Origin: Azospirillum sp. TSO35-2
Lineage (GTDB): Bacteria > Pseudomonadota > Alphaproteobacteria > Azospirillales > Azospirillaceae
Direction of reading: 5' to 3'
Assembly (NCBI RefSeq): GCF_003116095.1
Contig: NZ_LGRA01000013.1
Location: 679,541-743,540, forward strand
Length of the DNA: 64,000 nt
How positions within the stretch are numbered: position 1 is the first letter of the stretch; each line of letters begins with the position of its first letter. The translations under genes were made by a program, and so were the position numbers. The notes under the pieces were generated by a model. The model did no database searches. It was not told the DNA's origin and worked only from the letters and a program-made list of their open reading frames with translations. Positions 10,257 to 18,838 of this stretch are shown piece after piece.

Positions 10257-11354
10257 TCAGCGCACCCGCAGCGTCTCCCAGACGTCGCGCGCCTGAGCGG
10301 TGTCCCGCACGTCGTGGACGCGCAGGATCTGGACACCCTGCTCGAACGCGGCCAGCGCCGCGGCGAGCGATCCCGGCAGCCGGTCGCGCGGCTCGGCGGC
10401 GTCCGCCCAGCGCCGGACCAGCCCCTTGCGTGAGAAGCCGGCCAGCACGCCGCAACCCAGCCCATGCAGCAGGGAGAGGGCGCGGGTGACGGCGGCGCCG
10501 TGCTCCATCCGCTTGGCGAAGCCGATCCCCGGATCGACCAGGATGCGCGCCCGGTCGAGCCCGGCGGCCTCGCAGTCGCGCAGGCGCGCCGCCAACTCGT
10601 CGAAGACGTCGAGCACCGGATCGGCGTAGGCCGGCGCTTGGTTCATGGTCGCCGGAACGCCGCGCATGTGCATCACGACCACGGCCACGCCCGGATTCAG
10701 CGCCATCGCGTCCGCCACCACCGCCAGCGCCCGCGGATCGTGGCCGAGGCCGGACACGTCGTTGACCAGCCGCGCCCCGGCGGCCAGCGCCGCCACCATC
10801 ACCGCCGCGCTGCGGGTGTCGACCGACACGACGAGTCCGCGTTCCGCCAGCCGGGCGATCACCGGGACGACGCGGGCGATCTGCTCCTCCGCCGGAACCG
10901 CCGCCGCGCCGGGGCGGGTCGATTCCGCCCCGACATCGACGATGTCGGCCCCGTCGGCCGCCAGTTGCATCCCGTGGGCGACGGCCCGGTCGACGTCGAG
11001 GTAGAGCCCGCCGTCCGAGAAGCTGTCCGGCGTGACGTTGACGATGCCCATCAGCCGGGGCCGGTCGAGCGACAGCCCCAGCACCGGGGGCCGCGCCGCC
11101 GTCAGCCGCGCCAGCCGGTCCCGGCCGCTGTGCCGCACCGGCGCCGGCAGACGGCCAAGCCACGCCTCCAATTCAGCCAGCGGCAGGATCCGGCGCTCGA
11201 CCCCCGTTTCCGTGCGCAGCACCGCTTCGCAGCGGTCGAAGCGCAGCCAGCCGCCGGCCAGACGGCGCGCACCGGGCAGCGCCTGTTCCGGCGCCGTCAG
11301 CCCGAGCGGGCGCAGATACAGCCGGGAAGCCCCGCAGGAAGCCTCGTCGTCCAT
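10257..11354 (-). CDS. folP: Dihydropteroate synthase
   Basis: Condenses 6-hydroxymethyl-dihydropterin pyrophosphate with p-aminobenzoate in folate synthesis. 365 residues: an N-terminal extension of about 95 residues not found in E. coli FolP, then a full DHPS barrel with LMGIVNVTPDSFSDGG, DVGAESTRPGA, NDVSGL, DPGIGFAKRMEH and GFSRKG. The extension recalls that of other Rhodospirillales-type FolP as I remember them. All loop motifs are intact, so it is probably the housekeeping enzyme rather than the H4MPT-specific paralogue, which is a different protein at 42187-43572. No folate partner gene or glmM is adjacent. Confidence 0.92.
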   Translation of the reverse strand: MDDEASCGASRLYLRPLGLTAPEQALPGARRLAGGWLRFDRCEAVLRTETGVERRILPLAELEAWLGRLPAPVRHSGRDRLARLTAARPPVLGLSLDRPRLMGIVNVTPDSFSDGGLYLDVDRAVAHGMQLAADGADIVDVGAESTRPGAAAVPAEEQIARVVPVIARLAERGLVVSVDTRSAAVMVAALAAGARLVNDVSGLGHDPRALAVVADAMALNPGVAVVVMHMRGVPATMNQAPAYADPVLDVFDELAARLRDCEAAGLDRARILVDPGIGFAKRMEHGAAVTRALSLLHGLGCGVLAGFSRKGLVRRWADAAEPRDRLPGSLAAALAAFEQGVQILRVHDVRDTAQARDVWETLRVR

Positions 11355-11524
11355 CAGCCCCCCTCTTTCGACAGGGGTGGGAGCAACCGGAAAGGAGCAG
11401 CCGCCTCCCCCGAAAGGGGCGCGTTCAATCCGCGCGAATGATTGTTATATAGACCAATCATCGTGACCCGGCGGAGCGGCCGTCCCGGCTGACAACCGCA
11501 AAGACGATATGGGGAATTCCGGTC

Positions 11525-11869
11525 ATGCCTGTCCGCTTCGCGCTTGTCTTCGCCGTGGCCGCGCTGTCGGCCCTGCCCGCCGCCGCCAGCCCGGCGAACG
11601 ATTACCCGACCGAGGCCAGGGCCGACTATGTGATCGGCTGCATGATGGCGAACGGCCAGTCGCACACCGTCATGCAGAAATGCGCCTGCAGCATCGACGC
11701 CATCGCCGACCGCATCCCCTACGACGACTACACGGCGATGGAGACGGTGAAGGTGATGGGCGACCTGCCGGGGGAGCGCGCCTCGCTGTTCCGTGGCGCC
11801 GGCTGGGCCAAGGATTTGATGGACCGCCTCCGCCAGGCCCAGATCGCCGCCGACCGCCAGTGCTTCTGA
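11525..11869 (+). CDS. Secreted hypothetical protein with Cys pair
   Basis: 114 residues. A clear signal peptide (MPVRFALVFAVAALSALPAAAS, cleavage after about residue 22) is followed by a small acidic domain with cysteines in GCMM, KCAC and the terminal QCF. Family not recognised. It faces the quinoprotein-linked SoxYZ/metallohydrolase pair tail to tail, and its periplasmic location and paired Cys would suit that system, but this is only context. Confidence 0.7.
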   Translation: MPVRFALVFAVAALSALPAAASPANDYPTEARADYVIGCMMANGQSHTVMQKCACSIDAIADRIPYDDYTAMETVKVMGDLPGERASLFRGAGWAKDLMDRLRQAQIAADRQCF

Positions 11870-11887
11870 CCCCCGGAACACCGGCGG

Positions 11888-12721
11888 CTACAGGGCCGGC
11901 CCGGTCTTCACCGGAACCGTCCGGGTGAAGGTGGCGCCCTTGGTGTCCTGCGCCACCACCTCCAGGCTGCCGCCCGTGCCGGGTACGAAGCTGAAGCGGA
12001 TGTTGGGATCCTCGCTGATCGAGATGTCGGTGTCGATGTCCAGCACCGGCTGGCCGCCGTAGCGGATGGCGATCGACCGAATGTAGTGGGCCGGGATGTA
12101 GGTCCGGCTCACCTGATCGAACTGCAGCCCGCTGCTGTTGGGGTGGCTGATCAGCAATTGCGCGGTCGCCGGGCTGCCGGCCATCACCGTGTCCGGCAGG
12201 TTCACCTTGATGCGGCCGAGCCGCGCCAGCGCCTCCTGCGGGTCCTTGACCGCCGGGGCGGAGCAGCCGCCCGCCGCCTTGACGAAGACCCGGGTCATCA
12301 TCAGCCGACCGTCCGCCGTCTCGCCGACGGCGCGGACGTTGGTGTATTCGTTGACGCGCACCCGGGTTTCGATGCTGTTGCCGGCGCTGGCCGGGCCGAA
12401 ACGGACGGTCGCCGCCAGCGGCACCGGGTTGTTGTCGATGATCAGCGACAGGCTCTTCAGGTGAAGCGACGGCTCGACCTCGACCCGCACCGGCACCAGC
12501 GCCGCGTCGTAGGCGCGGGCCGGCGCGTCGATCCGCATCCGGTCGCCGGCGTCCTCCACCGGGCGATCCTTGAAATAGAGGTCGTGCAGCAGGTCCCAGC
12601 GCGCCGCGTCCTCCGCCGTGCCGCCATCGGCCGTGCCCCCGGCCGCCGTGGTGGCGCCGAGAACCGGTGTGGTCACAAGCATCAGGAGCCCGATCAGCCC
12701 CGCGAGCGGATGTCCGGCCAT
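11888..12721 (-). CDS. Quinoprotein dehydrogenase-associated SoxYZ-like carrier protein
   Basis: 277-residue periplasmic protein fusing a SoxY-like and a SoxZ-like domain. There is a signal peptide (to about residue 22); the SoxY part covers about 40-160 with the single carrier-type cysteine Cys153 in AAGGCSAP; a SoxZ-like beta-sandwich covers about 170-277. In SoxYZ the swinging-arm cysteine carries sulfur intermediates. The fused quinoprotein-associated family is known mainly from its co-occurrence with PQQ dehydrogenases, and its cargo is not established. The gene follows a metallohydrolase of the matching 'quinoprotein relay' family by 18 nt, so the two are co-transcribed. Confidence 0.88.
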   Translation of the reverse strand: MAGHPLAGLIGLLMLVTTPVLGATTAAGGTADGGTAEDAARWDLLHDLYFKDRPVEDAGDRMRIDAPARAYDAALVPVRVEVEPSLHLKSLSLIIDNNPVPLAATVRFGPASAGNSIETRVRVNEYTNVRAVGETADGRLMMTRVFVKAAGGCSAPAVKDPQEALARLGRIKVNLPDTVMAGSPATAQLLISHPNSSGLQFDQVSRTYIPAHYIRSIAIRYGGQPVLDIDTDISISEDPNIRFSFVPGTGGSLEVVAQDTKGATFTRTVPVKTGPAL

Positions 12722-12739
12722 TGGTCCCTCCCTGTTTTC

Positions 12740-13675
12740 CTACTCCCACTCCAGCGCGGCGAAGGTCGCGGTGACGTTGCGCGGGTTGTATGCGTCGAAC
12801 AACAGCCAGCGCGCCCGTTCGTCCTGCGCGACCTGGGTCACCGCCTCCTGGATGCTGCCGCCGGCCTTCAGCACCCGCCGCACCCCCTCGACCAGCGCCG
12901 TCAGGTAGCGCCGCTCCGGCTCCAGCGCGCCCGGCCAGTCGGCGACCGCCGGTCCCACCGCCGGTCCATGGCCGGGGACGACACGCACCGCCGGCACCCG
13001 GGCCAGCGTGTCGATCACGCCCAGCCAGCCGACGGCGCTGCCGTCCACCGCCGGAAGATGGTCGAGGAACAGCAGGTCGCCGGCGAACAGCGTCCCGGTC
13101 TGCGGATCGAACACCGTCAGGTCGTTGTTGGTGTGCGCCGTCGGGTATGCCGTCAGCACCAGTGTGCGCCCGCCGAGCTCGATCCGCAACGCGTCGGCGA
13201 CCGGCTGGTCGACCCGCAGCGGCGTGATGCCCGCCGCCGCGTCGGCGCCGAGTTCGTCGGCCAGCCGGCGCTGATAGACCTCCTGCCGGGCGGCCACCGC
13301 GTCCTGGAGGTTGGCGTGGCCGGCGACCGGCACGCCGGCGAAGGCGGCGTTGCCGAAGATGTGGTCGGGGTGCATGTGGGTGTCGATGACGACGGTCACC
13401 GGCTTGTCCGTCCGCGCCGCGATGGCCTCGCGCAGCCGCCGCCCGACCTCCGGCGTGCCGCCGGTGTCGATGACCGCCACGCCGCTGCCGCCGACGATGA
13501 AGCCGAGGTTGGCGGTGTCGCCGCCATTGTCCGGCGCCGGCTCCGCGATCGCCCCCTGGTGGACGAACACCCCCGGCGCGATCTCCGTCACCGCCAGCGG
13601 GGCGGCGCGCGCCGCCGCCGTCGTCGCCAGCACGGCGGCGCACAGAACAGCGGCCAGCACCCGCGTCCTGCCCAT
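12740..13675 (-). CDS. Quinoprotein relay system zinc metallohydrolase (SoxH-related)
   Basis: 311-residue secreted metallo-beta-lactamase-fold enzyme. It has a signal peptide (to about residue 25), metal ligands in THMHPDH (His100, His102, Asp104, His105), further ligands in TAHTNND and FAGDLLFLDH, and a last His in VVPGHGP. It resembles SoxH and the group named for association with PQQ dehydrogenases. The chemistry is hydrolytic, possibly on a thioester or thiol conjugate carried by the SoxYZ-like protein encoded just downstream (inferred). Start at ATG 13675. The gene lies 14 nt downstream of the H4MPT operon on the same strand, suggesting transcription from the mptG promoter. Confidence 0.88.
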   Translation of the reverse strand: MGRTRVLAAVLCAAVLATTAAARAAPLAVTEIAPGVFVHQGAIAEPAPDNGGDTANLGFIVGGSGVAVIDTGGTPEVGRRLREAIAARTDKPVTVVIDTHMHPDHIFGNAAFAGVPVAGHANLQDAVAARQEVYQRRLADELGADAAAGITPLRVDQPVADALRIELGGRTLVLTAYPTAHTNNDLTVFDPQTGTLFAGDLLFLDHLPAVDGSAVGWLGVIDTLARVPAVRVVPGHGPAVGPAVADWPGALEPERRYLTALVEGVRRVLKAGGSIQEAVTQVAQDERARWLLFDAYNPRNVTATFAALEWE

Positions 13676-13689
13676 GCCCGGCCTCCTCC

Positions 13690-14733
13690 TCATCCGTCGC
13701 TCCGCGGACCGGCGTCGCACAGCAGCGCCACCGCCACCGCCGGGGCGCAGTCGGCGGCGGCGGAGCGCCAGCGCTCCGGCAGGCCGGCGGCCGCCATCAG
13801 CGGGCAATGGGCGCGGCCGGTCCGTGCGGCGACGCGCTCCACCAGGAAGCGGCCGACCCCCGCCCCGACCAGCGGCGCGTCGTCCGGCACCACCCCGCGC
13901 GACACGACCTGGGCCAGCCCGTCCTCGACGGCGCGCGTCTGCCGGTCGATGAAGTAACTGGCGAGCCGCCGCCACGCCGCCGCGTCTGCGTCCGCCAGAT
14001 CGGCGCCGATCATGCGGGTGAGTCGGCGTGCGCTCGCCTCCAGCCCCTTGTCGCGGCCGTCGGCGGTCGGGTGCAGGTCGGCGCCCTCCGGCAACGTGCC
14101 GGCCAGCCGATGGGCGTCGGCCATGGTGGCGAAATACTCCGCCATGACGCCGCGCCAGACGCCGTTGACCGGCGCGCGCGCCGCCACCGCCATGACCGGC
14201 GTGCGGACGACCCCGGTGTAGAGCAGCTCGCCGGTCTCCATCCGCGTCGCGTCGGTGTAGCCGGCGTTGCGCACCCGGCCATCGGCGAAGGGCACGATGT
14301 CGGTGGTGGTGCTGCCGATGTCGACGAGGATCCCGGCCGGCAGCACCAGCGCCGCCAGCGCCGCCGTCGCGTGCCAGTTGGCCGAGGCGACCTCCGCCAC
14401 CCGCAACCGCGCCGTGGCGGGATCGAGAAACCCGGCCGGACCGGCGAACACCGCCAGTTCCACCCCCGGCAGCGCCGCCGCCAGCGTGTCGAGGATCCGC
14501 CCGACCCCGTCGGCGCGGTCGGCGAAGAGATCGACCAGTTCCCCGGTCATGGTGACCGCCGCGCGCGCAACCCGTCCATGCCGGCCGACGATGGCCGCCA
14601 GCGCCGCCTCCAACCGGTCGAGCCCCTGCCACAACGGGCACGGCTCCTGCGCCACCTCGACCAGCTCGCCGGTGGAGAACCAGGCCGCCTTGAGATGCGC
14701 GCCGCCGACGTCGAGGCCGAGGGTGATCGTCAT
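13690..14733 (-). CDS. H4MPT-linked C1 pathway protein, hydantoinase/actin-like (MfnF-like)
   Basis: 347 residues with a hydantoinase A/oxoprolinase-like ASKHA fold: phosphate-1 loop TLGLDVGGAHLKAAW near the N-terminus and a second nucleotide-type loop ILVDIGSTTTDIVPF at about 135-149. The family tracks H4MPT use in bacteria and archaea. From memory, the archaeal member MfnF joins the furan pyrophosphate to gamma-glutamyltyramine to build the methanofuran core, and I assign this role with moderate confidence. Its start overlaps the stop of the CitG-like gene (ATGA), indicating translational coupling within the mptG-mtdB-mch operon. Confidence 0.85.
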   Translation of the reverse strand: MTITLGLDVGGAHLKAAWFSTGELVEVAQEPCPLWQGLDRLEAALAAIVGRHGRVARAAVTMTGELVDLFADRADGVGRILDTLAAALPGVELAVFAGPAGFLDPATARLRVAEVASANWHATAALAALVLPAGILVDIGSTTTDIVPFADGRVRNAGYTDATRMETGELLYTGVVRTPVMAVAARAPVNGVWRGVMAEYFATMADAHRLAGTLPEGADLHPTADGRDKGLEASARRLTRMIGADLADADAAAWRRLASYFIDRQTRAVEDGLAQVVSRGVVPDDAPLVGAGVGRFLVERVAARTGRAHCPLMAAAGLPERWRSAAADCAPAVAVALLCDAGPRSDG

Positions 14734-15566
14734 GTCCGCAATCCTTCATCCAGCCAATGGGCGAACAGGCTGGCCACGGTCAGATCGGCCGAGGTGCCGG
14801 GGTTGATGCCCCGCCGCTTCAGCCCGGTGTCGAAGGCGAGCAGCCGTTCATGGCGTTCCGCGGCCGACGCCGCCGCCTCGACCCGCCGCCGCAGCTCCCG
14901 CGCTTCGGCGAGCAGCGCTTCGGCCGCCGCTTGGCCCTGCTTGCGCTCGACGTGGCTGTCGGGGAAGGCGGTCAGGAAGTCGAGATAGACCGCCTCGGCC
15001 AGCGCCACCGCGTCATCGCCGGGCATCGCCCGGGCGCGGGCGACGCCGATGGTGAAGACGTCGGCGTACCCCTCCGCATATTGCGCCGCGATGCGGTCGC
15101 GGGAACTGGCCGCCATCATGGCGGTCCGCAAATCCACCGTGGCCGGACCGGCGACGTCGTGCTCCGCGGCACGGCCCAGCCCGCCGGGCTGCGCCAGCCG
15201 GATCGCCGCGAAGGCCGCCTCGGCGTCCGCCACCGTCAGCCCCGCCAGCACCGCGCCCACCCGCGCCGGCAACGGCCGACCATCCGGCAACTCCGCGGCA
15301 CGGGCCAGCGGGGCGGCCAGCAGCAGGATACCGAGGTTGGTGTTGCAGTCCACCACCCCCCGCGTCGCCCGCACCGCCGCCAGGATGCGTGCGCCGACGG
15401 GAACGCCGGCCCGCGCGATCTCCGGCGCCGCGACCGCCGCCGACGCCAGGAAGTCCTCGACCGTCATGCCATGGCCGGCGGCGTGGACATGGACGTTGCC
15501 GGGCTTCAGCGCCATCACCTCGGCCCGGCAGGCGGCGATGAACAGCCCGGCGATGTCCGGCGCCAT
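14730..15566 (-). CDS. Triphosphoribosyl-dephospho-CoA synthase-like protein of the H4MPT cluster (Orf5-type)
   Basis: 278-residue all-helical CitG-like protein, recognised by ALKPGNVHVHAAGHGMTVEDF near the N-terminus, NTNLGILLLAAPL and the C-terminal FDTGLKRRGINPGTSADLTVA. CitG makes the prosthetic-group precursor of citrate lyase from ATP and dephospho-CoA. In methylotrophs a homologue (orf5) is always in the H4MPT gene set, with no citrate lyase near, so a nucleotide-transfer role in H4MPT or methanofuran synthesis is likely but unproven. The ATG at 15566 is preferred; a TTG at 15596 would extend it inside mch. Overlaps mch and the next gene. Confidence 0.88.
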   Translation of the reverse strand: MAPDIAGLFIAACRAEVMALKPGNVHVHAAGHGMTVEDFLASAAVAAPEIARAGVPVGARILAAVRATRGVVDCNTNLGILLLAAPLARAAELPDGRPLPARVGAVLAGLTVADAEAAFAAIRLAQPGGLGRAAEHDVAGPATVDLRTAMMAASSRDRIAAQYAEGYADVFTIGVARARAMPGDDAVALAEAVYLDFLTAFPDSHVERKQGQAAAEALLAEARELRRRVEAAASAAERHERLLAFDTGLKRRGINPGTSADLTVASLFAHWLDEGLRT

Positions 15567-15573
15567 CGCCCGC

Positions 15574-16560
15574 TCAACTGCCAAAGGACGCGCCAAAGGA
15601 GGCGTCGAGCAGGTCGGTGGCGAGCCGCCCGCCGTGGAAGCTGCGGCCGCTGTCGAGCGCCGTGACCACCACCCGCGCCGGCGCGAACAGCAGCGGGTCG
15701 ATGGCGTAGAAGTCCTTGTTCACCGCGGCGAACACCTCGGCGAAGGGGCGGCCGTAGTCGCGCGACCCGGTGCTCGGCAGGCGTTGCGCCAGATCGGCGG
15801 CGGCGTCCTCCGGCCCGGTGACGAAGAGCTGGACGGTGCCGCCGAACAGGATGGCGTCGTTGGTCCGCCCCATCGCCGCGACGAAGCCCTTGCCGGGCGG
15901 CGGCAGCGGCGCGAAGCCGAGGCCGTCGACGACGCGCTCCAGCGGGAAGCCCAGCGCGTGCACCTTGTGCAGGGCGACCTCCAGCACGCGGGCGACGATC
16001 TGCACGGTGCCGGCCAGACTTTCCGTCGGCGTCAGCACCAGCGTCAGGCGGTCCGGCGCCACCCCGCAGGCTTCGGCGATCCGCTCCACCAGCGGAGCGG
16101 GCGGCACGGTGCCGCTTTCCAGCACGAAGACGGCGTCGTCGCCGCGGTCGCTGTAGCCCAGCTCGTCGAACAGCGTCTCCTTGCGGGCCAGCGCCCGCCC
16201 CGGCCCGGAGCCGAGCGCGAAGAAGGACCCGGCCTCGTCCTTGTGCGACAGGCTCCAGCCGGCATACTGGCTGCCGAGGCAGGCGAGCACCGGATCGGTG
16301 CTGTGCACCGCCACCAGGACGGGCCAGCGTTCGGCCTGGGCGTCGGCCTGCAGCGTCACCCGGCCCAGGCCGCCCATGCACAGCTCGGCGATGCGGCGGC
16401 CGGCCTCCATCCCGCCGGGGTGGGCGATGCCGGCGTCGACGATGGTCGCCCCCGCCACTTGGTCGATGCCCAGCCGCAGCCGGACGGCGTCCGCGACCAG
16501 CGCGGCGGTGAGCGGGGCGGCCAGGGCCGACAGGCTGGGGCGCGGCAGGACGCTGTCCAT
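15574..16560 (-). CDS. mch: Methenyltetrahydromethanopterin cyclohydrolase
   Basis: Hydrolyses methenyl-H4MPT to 5-formyl-H4MPT in cytoplasmic formaldehyde oxidation. 328 residues, normal for the family. Diagnostic stretches include DAGIAHPGGMEAGRRIAELCMGGLG, HSTDPVLACLGSQYAGW, FFALGSGPGRALA and GRTNDAILFGG. The ATG at 16560 overlaps the mtdB stop (ATGA). It sits in the minus-strand order mptG-mtdB-mch, so the two consecutive oxidation steps are translationally coupled. Confidence 0.97.
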   Translation of the reverse strand: MDSVLPRPSLSALAAPLTAALVADAVRLRLGIDQVAGATIVDAGIAHPGGMEAGRRIAELCMGGLGRVTLQADAQAERWPVLVAVHSTDPVLACLGSQYAGWSLSHKDEAGSFFALGSGPGRALARKETLFDELGYSDRGDDAVFVLESGTVPPAPLVERIAEACGVAPDRLTLVLTPTESLAGTVQIVARVLEVALHKVHALGFPLERVVDGLGFAPLPPPGKGFVAAMGRTNDAILFGGTVQLFVTGPEDAAADLAQRLPSTGSRDYGRPFAEVFAAVNKDFYAIDPLLFAPARVVVTALDSGRSFHGGRLATDLLDASFGASFGS

Positions 16561-17462
16561 CACGATGCCTTTCCGACGATGACGCGCGCGGCCTCCATGG
16601 CGTCGCGGAAGTCGAAGGCGACCGCGGTGCCGCCGGTCTGCATGCGCTCCAGCAGCTGGTGTTGGACCTTGAACTTGACGTTGCCGATGGCGAGCGCGCC
16701 GATGCCGACCGCCTTCCCATCGGGAAGCGCGACGCCGTCGTCCTGCACGCCGACGCCCTCGACGCCGGCCGGCGGCACCGCGTTGATGTCGGCCGCGACC
16801 CGCAGGCGCCGCGCCGCGCGCAGATCCTCGGCGGTCAGCACCGTGACCCCGGCCTTGCCGCAGGCCAGCACGACCTCCGCCCGCTCCATCAGCGCCGCCT
16901 TGCCGTCCGCGGATGTGTCGGCGCAGGAGAGCTTTACGTCATAGCGCCGGCCGAACTCCTCCGCCTTGCCCTGCACCGCCGCGACGCCGCGGTGGCTGAC
17001 CAGGGTGACGTTGCCGCCGGCCTGCGCGGCGATCAGCCCGGCAATGCCGCCGACCACCCCGGTCGCGCCATAGACCTGGACGTCGAGCCCCGTCAGGCCA
17101 TCCACCCCGCCGCGCCGCAAGGCCCGCTCGACCACCGCAACCATCGCGGCGGCGGTGGTGAAGGCGCCCGACGGGTCGGCGAAGACCGAGATGCGGAAGG
17201 GCGGGAACATCGCCTTGCGGGCGGCGTCGAGCATGTCCAGCGCCATCGCGGCGTCGCGCCCGCCGATGAACAGGCCGGTGTGCGCCGCGTTCTTCGGATC
17301 GCGGGAGAACATGGCGTCCTGGGTCAGGGCCTCGACCTGCGCGGTGTCGATCCCGGTGTAGGGGACGACCGTGTCGATGCCGGCATCGACCGCCATGTTG
17401 ACGTCGAACGGGCTGACGTTGGCCAGCGGCGTGATCATGTGCAGCACGTAAGGGGCGCTCAT
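16560..17462 (-). CDS. mtdB: NAD(P)-dependent methylene-H4MPT dehydrogenase
   Basis: Oxidises methylene-H4MPT to methenyl-H4MPT with NAD or NADP. 300 residues: an N-terminal substrate-binding domain (YVLHMITPLANVSPFDVNMA, DPSGAFTTAAAM) and a Rossmann fold with YGATGVVGGIAG at about 131-142. The H4MPT-specific MtdB assignment rests on the sequence and on its place between mptG and mch; MtdA is the related alternative. The start ATG at 17462 has a strong AAGGAGG. No separate promoter is visible in the 14-nt gap to mptG. Confidence 0.93.
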   Translation of the reverse strand: MSAPYVLHMITPLANVSPFDVNMAVDAGIDTVVPYTGIDTAQVEALTQDAMFSRDPKNAAHTGLFIGGRDAAMALDMLDAARKAMFPPFRISVFADPSGAFTTAAAMVAVVERALRRGGVDGLTGLDVQVYGATGVVGGIAGLIAAQAGGNVTLVSHRGVAAVQGKAEEFGRRYDVKLSCADTSADGKAALMERAEVVLACGKAGVTVLTAEDLRAARRLRVAADINAVPPAGVEGVGVQDDGVALPDGKAVGIGALAIGNVKFKVQHQLLERMQTGGTAVAFDFRDAMEAARVIVGKAS

Positions 17463-17476
17463 CCCTGCCCTCCTCC

Positions 17477-18508
17477 TTATTTCTCGCCCACCGCCCGGCG
17501 GACCGGCGGACCAAGCCCGATGGAAACCCCGCTCGCGGCGGCGGTGTTCTCGACCGTCGCGCCGATGTTGCGTCCGCGGCAGACCAGGATCTCCAGCGGC
17601 GTTCCGGCCCAGCGCTGCCGCAGCTGTCCGGCCATCCGGTCGGCCTGCCCGGCGTCACCGACGATGGCGAAGCCGGTCGGCCCCCAGGAGCTTTGCCCGA
17701 CACCGGGGATGCCCTGGTCCTCCAGCCAGCCCAGCGCCTCGGCCACCAGCGGGCTGGTGAAGCGACCGCCCTGGGCCGGGGCGAAATGGTCGCCGACGAT
17801 GCGCTGAAGCTCGCCGATGGCCTGGCCGAAGCGCTGGACGTCGCGCTCGGCCAGCGCCGGCAGCGCGACCATCAGCATCAGCCGGCAGAGATGCGCCGCC
17901 GCGTCGGGCGGAAAGGCGGGCAGGCGGCGGAACGCCTCGGCCTCGGGCGCGCCGTGCAGGCCGTGTCCGCCACTGTGGAGCAGCAGCAGGATGCGCCAGT
18001 CGTCGGGGAAGGGCGCGCGCGCGATCAGCGGCGGTGCGGCGTCGAGGCCCCCCCGCCCGCCGTCGAGCAGCACGCCGCCCTGCTCGAAGGCCGCTAGCCC
18101 GATGCCGGACCGCGCGCCGCGCTCCAGCACACGCGCCAGCTCGCGGGCCGCGGCGTGCCGTCCCTCCAGGCAGGCGAGCGCGGTGGCGACGGCAAGGTCG
18201 GTCTGCGTGCCGGAGCCCAGCCCGACATGGGGCGGGATCGCCTCCTCCACCGTCACCGCGACGGCGTCCGATAAGCCGGCGTCGCGGCTGAGGCGCTCGA
18301 CGCTGCGGCGGACGCGGTCGGCGGACGGGCCGGTGACGGTCAGATGGTCGGCCGGGCGGACGCGCAAGGTGATCGCCGGACGGTCGATGGCGATGCCGAG
18401 GCTGCCGAAACGGCGCCCCAGCCCACCATTGAGATCCACGAAGCCGGCGTGCAGACGGGCCGGGGCATGGACCCGCACCTCCCCTATCCGATTGCGCTGA
18501 TCGCTCAT
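17477..18508 (-). CDS. mptG: Beta-ribofuranosylaminobenzene 5'-phosphate synthase
   Basis: First committed enzyme of H4MPT synthesis: condenses p-hydroxybenzoate or p-aminobenzoate with PRPP. A GHMP-kinase-like fold of 343 residues with N-terminal VHAPARLHAGFVDLNGG, glycine loop PPHVGLGSGTQTDLA (about 93-106), a C-terminal GVGQSSWGPTGFAIV and CRGRNIGA. The ATG at 18508 is chosen because AAAGGG lies 7-8 nt upstream; a second ATG at 18514 is too close to it. Lead gene of the operon mptG-mtdB-mch-CitG-like-MfnF-like, divergent from fhcBADC. Confidence 0.95.
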   Translation of the reverse strand: MSDQRNRIGEVRVHAPARLHAGFVDLNGGLGRRFGSLGIAIDRPAITLRVRPADHLTVTGPSADRVRRSVERLSRDAGLSDAVAVTVEEAIPPHVGLGSGTQTDLAVATALACLEGRHAAARELARVLERGARSGIGLAAFEQGGVLLDGGRGGLDAAPPLIARAPFPDDWRILLLLHSGGHGLHGAPEAEAFRRLPAFPPDAAAHLCRLMLMVALPALAERDVQRFGQAIGELQRIVGDHFAPAQGGRFTSPLVAEALGWLEDQGIPGVGQSSWGPTGFAIVGDAGQADRMAGQLRQRWAGTPLEILVCRGRNIGATVENTAAASGVSIGLGPPVRRAVGEK

Positions 18509-18838
18509 CTGCATTCCCTTTGCGCGGTCCACGACGCAGATGTTAGCGTTACGAACAAAATTTACCGCAGCGCGAACGAGTACCCCTGCGCAGTAGTCCG
18601 AACGGGGTGCGGTCGGCGGCGACAAGAACAGCGGGGAGGAAAATGGACATGGCCGGACCAGTCGTCTCGCCCCCAATCATCGTATCGGGTGCCGGGCGCG
18701 TGCCCACCGTTGCTGGCACGCACCCGGCCGGATCTTCACGAAGATGATCATCCCGTCCGTCATCCGGCGCCATGACTGCGGCCGGATGACGGACAGCGTT
18801 TCGCCCCAACGATCTCCCGCACAGGTGACCGCGGCGCC
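18509..18838. promoter_or_regulatory. Divergent control region mptG | fhcB with long inverted repeat
   Basis: 330 bp between two divergent C1 operons. A perfect 14-bp inverted repeat, GTCCGTCATCCGGC (18755-18768) and its complement (18781-18794), surrounds a 12-nt loop and lies 45 nt before the fhcB ATG. It could be an operator for a dimeric regulator or a stem in the fhcB leader. An AT-richer patch at 18535-18565 on the mptG side may hold its promoter. The regulator is unknown. Confidence 0.6.
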
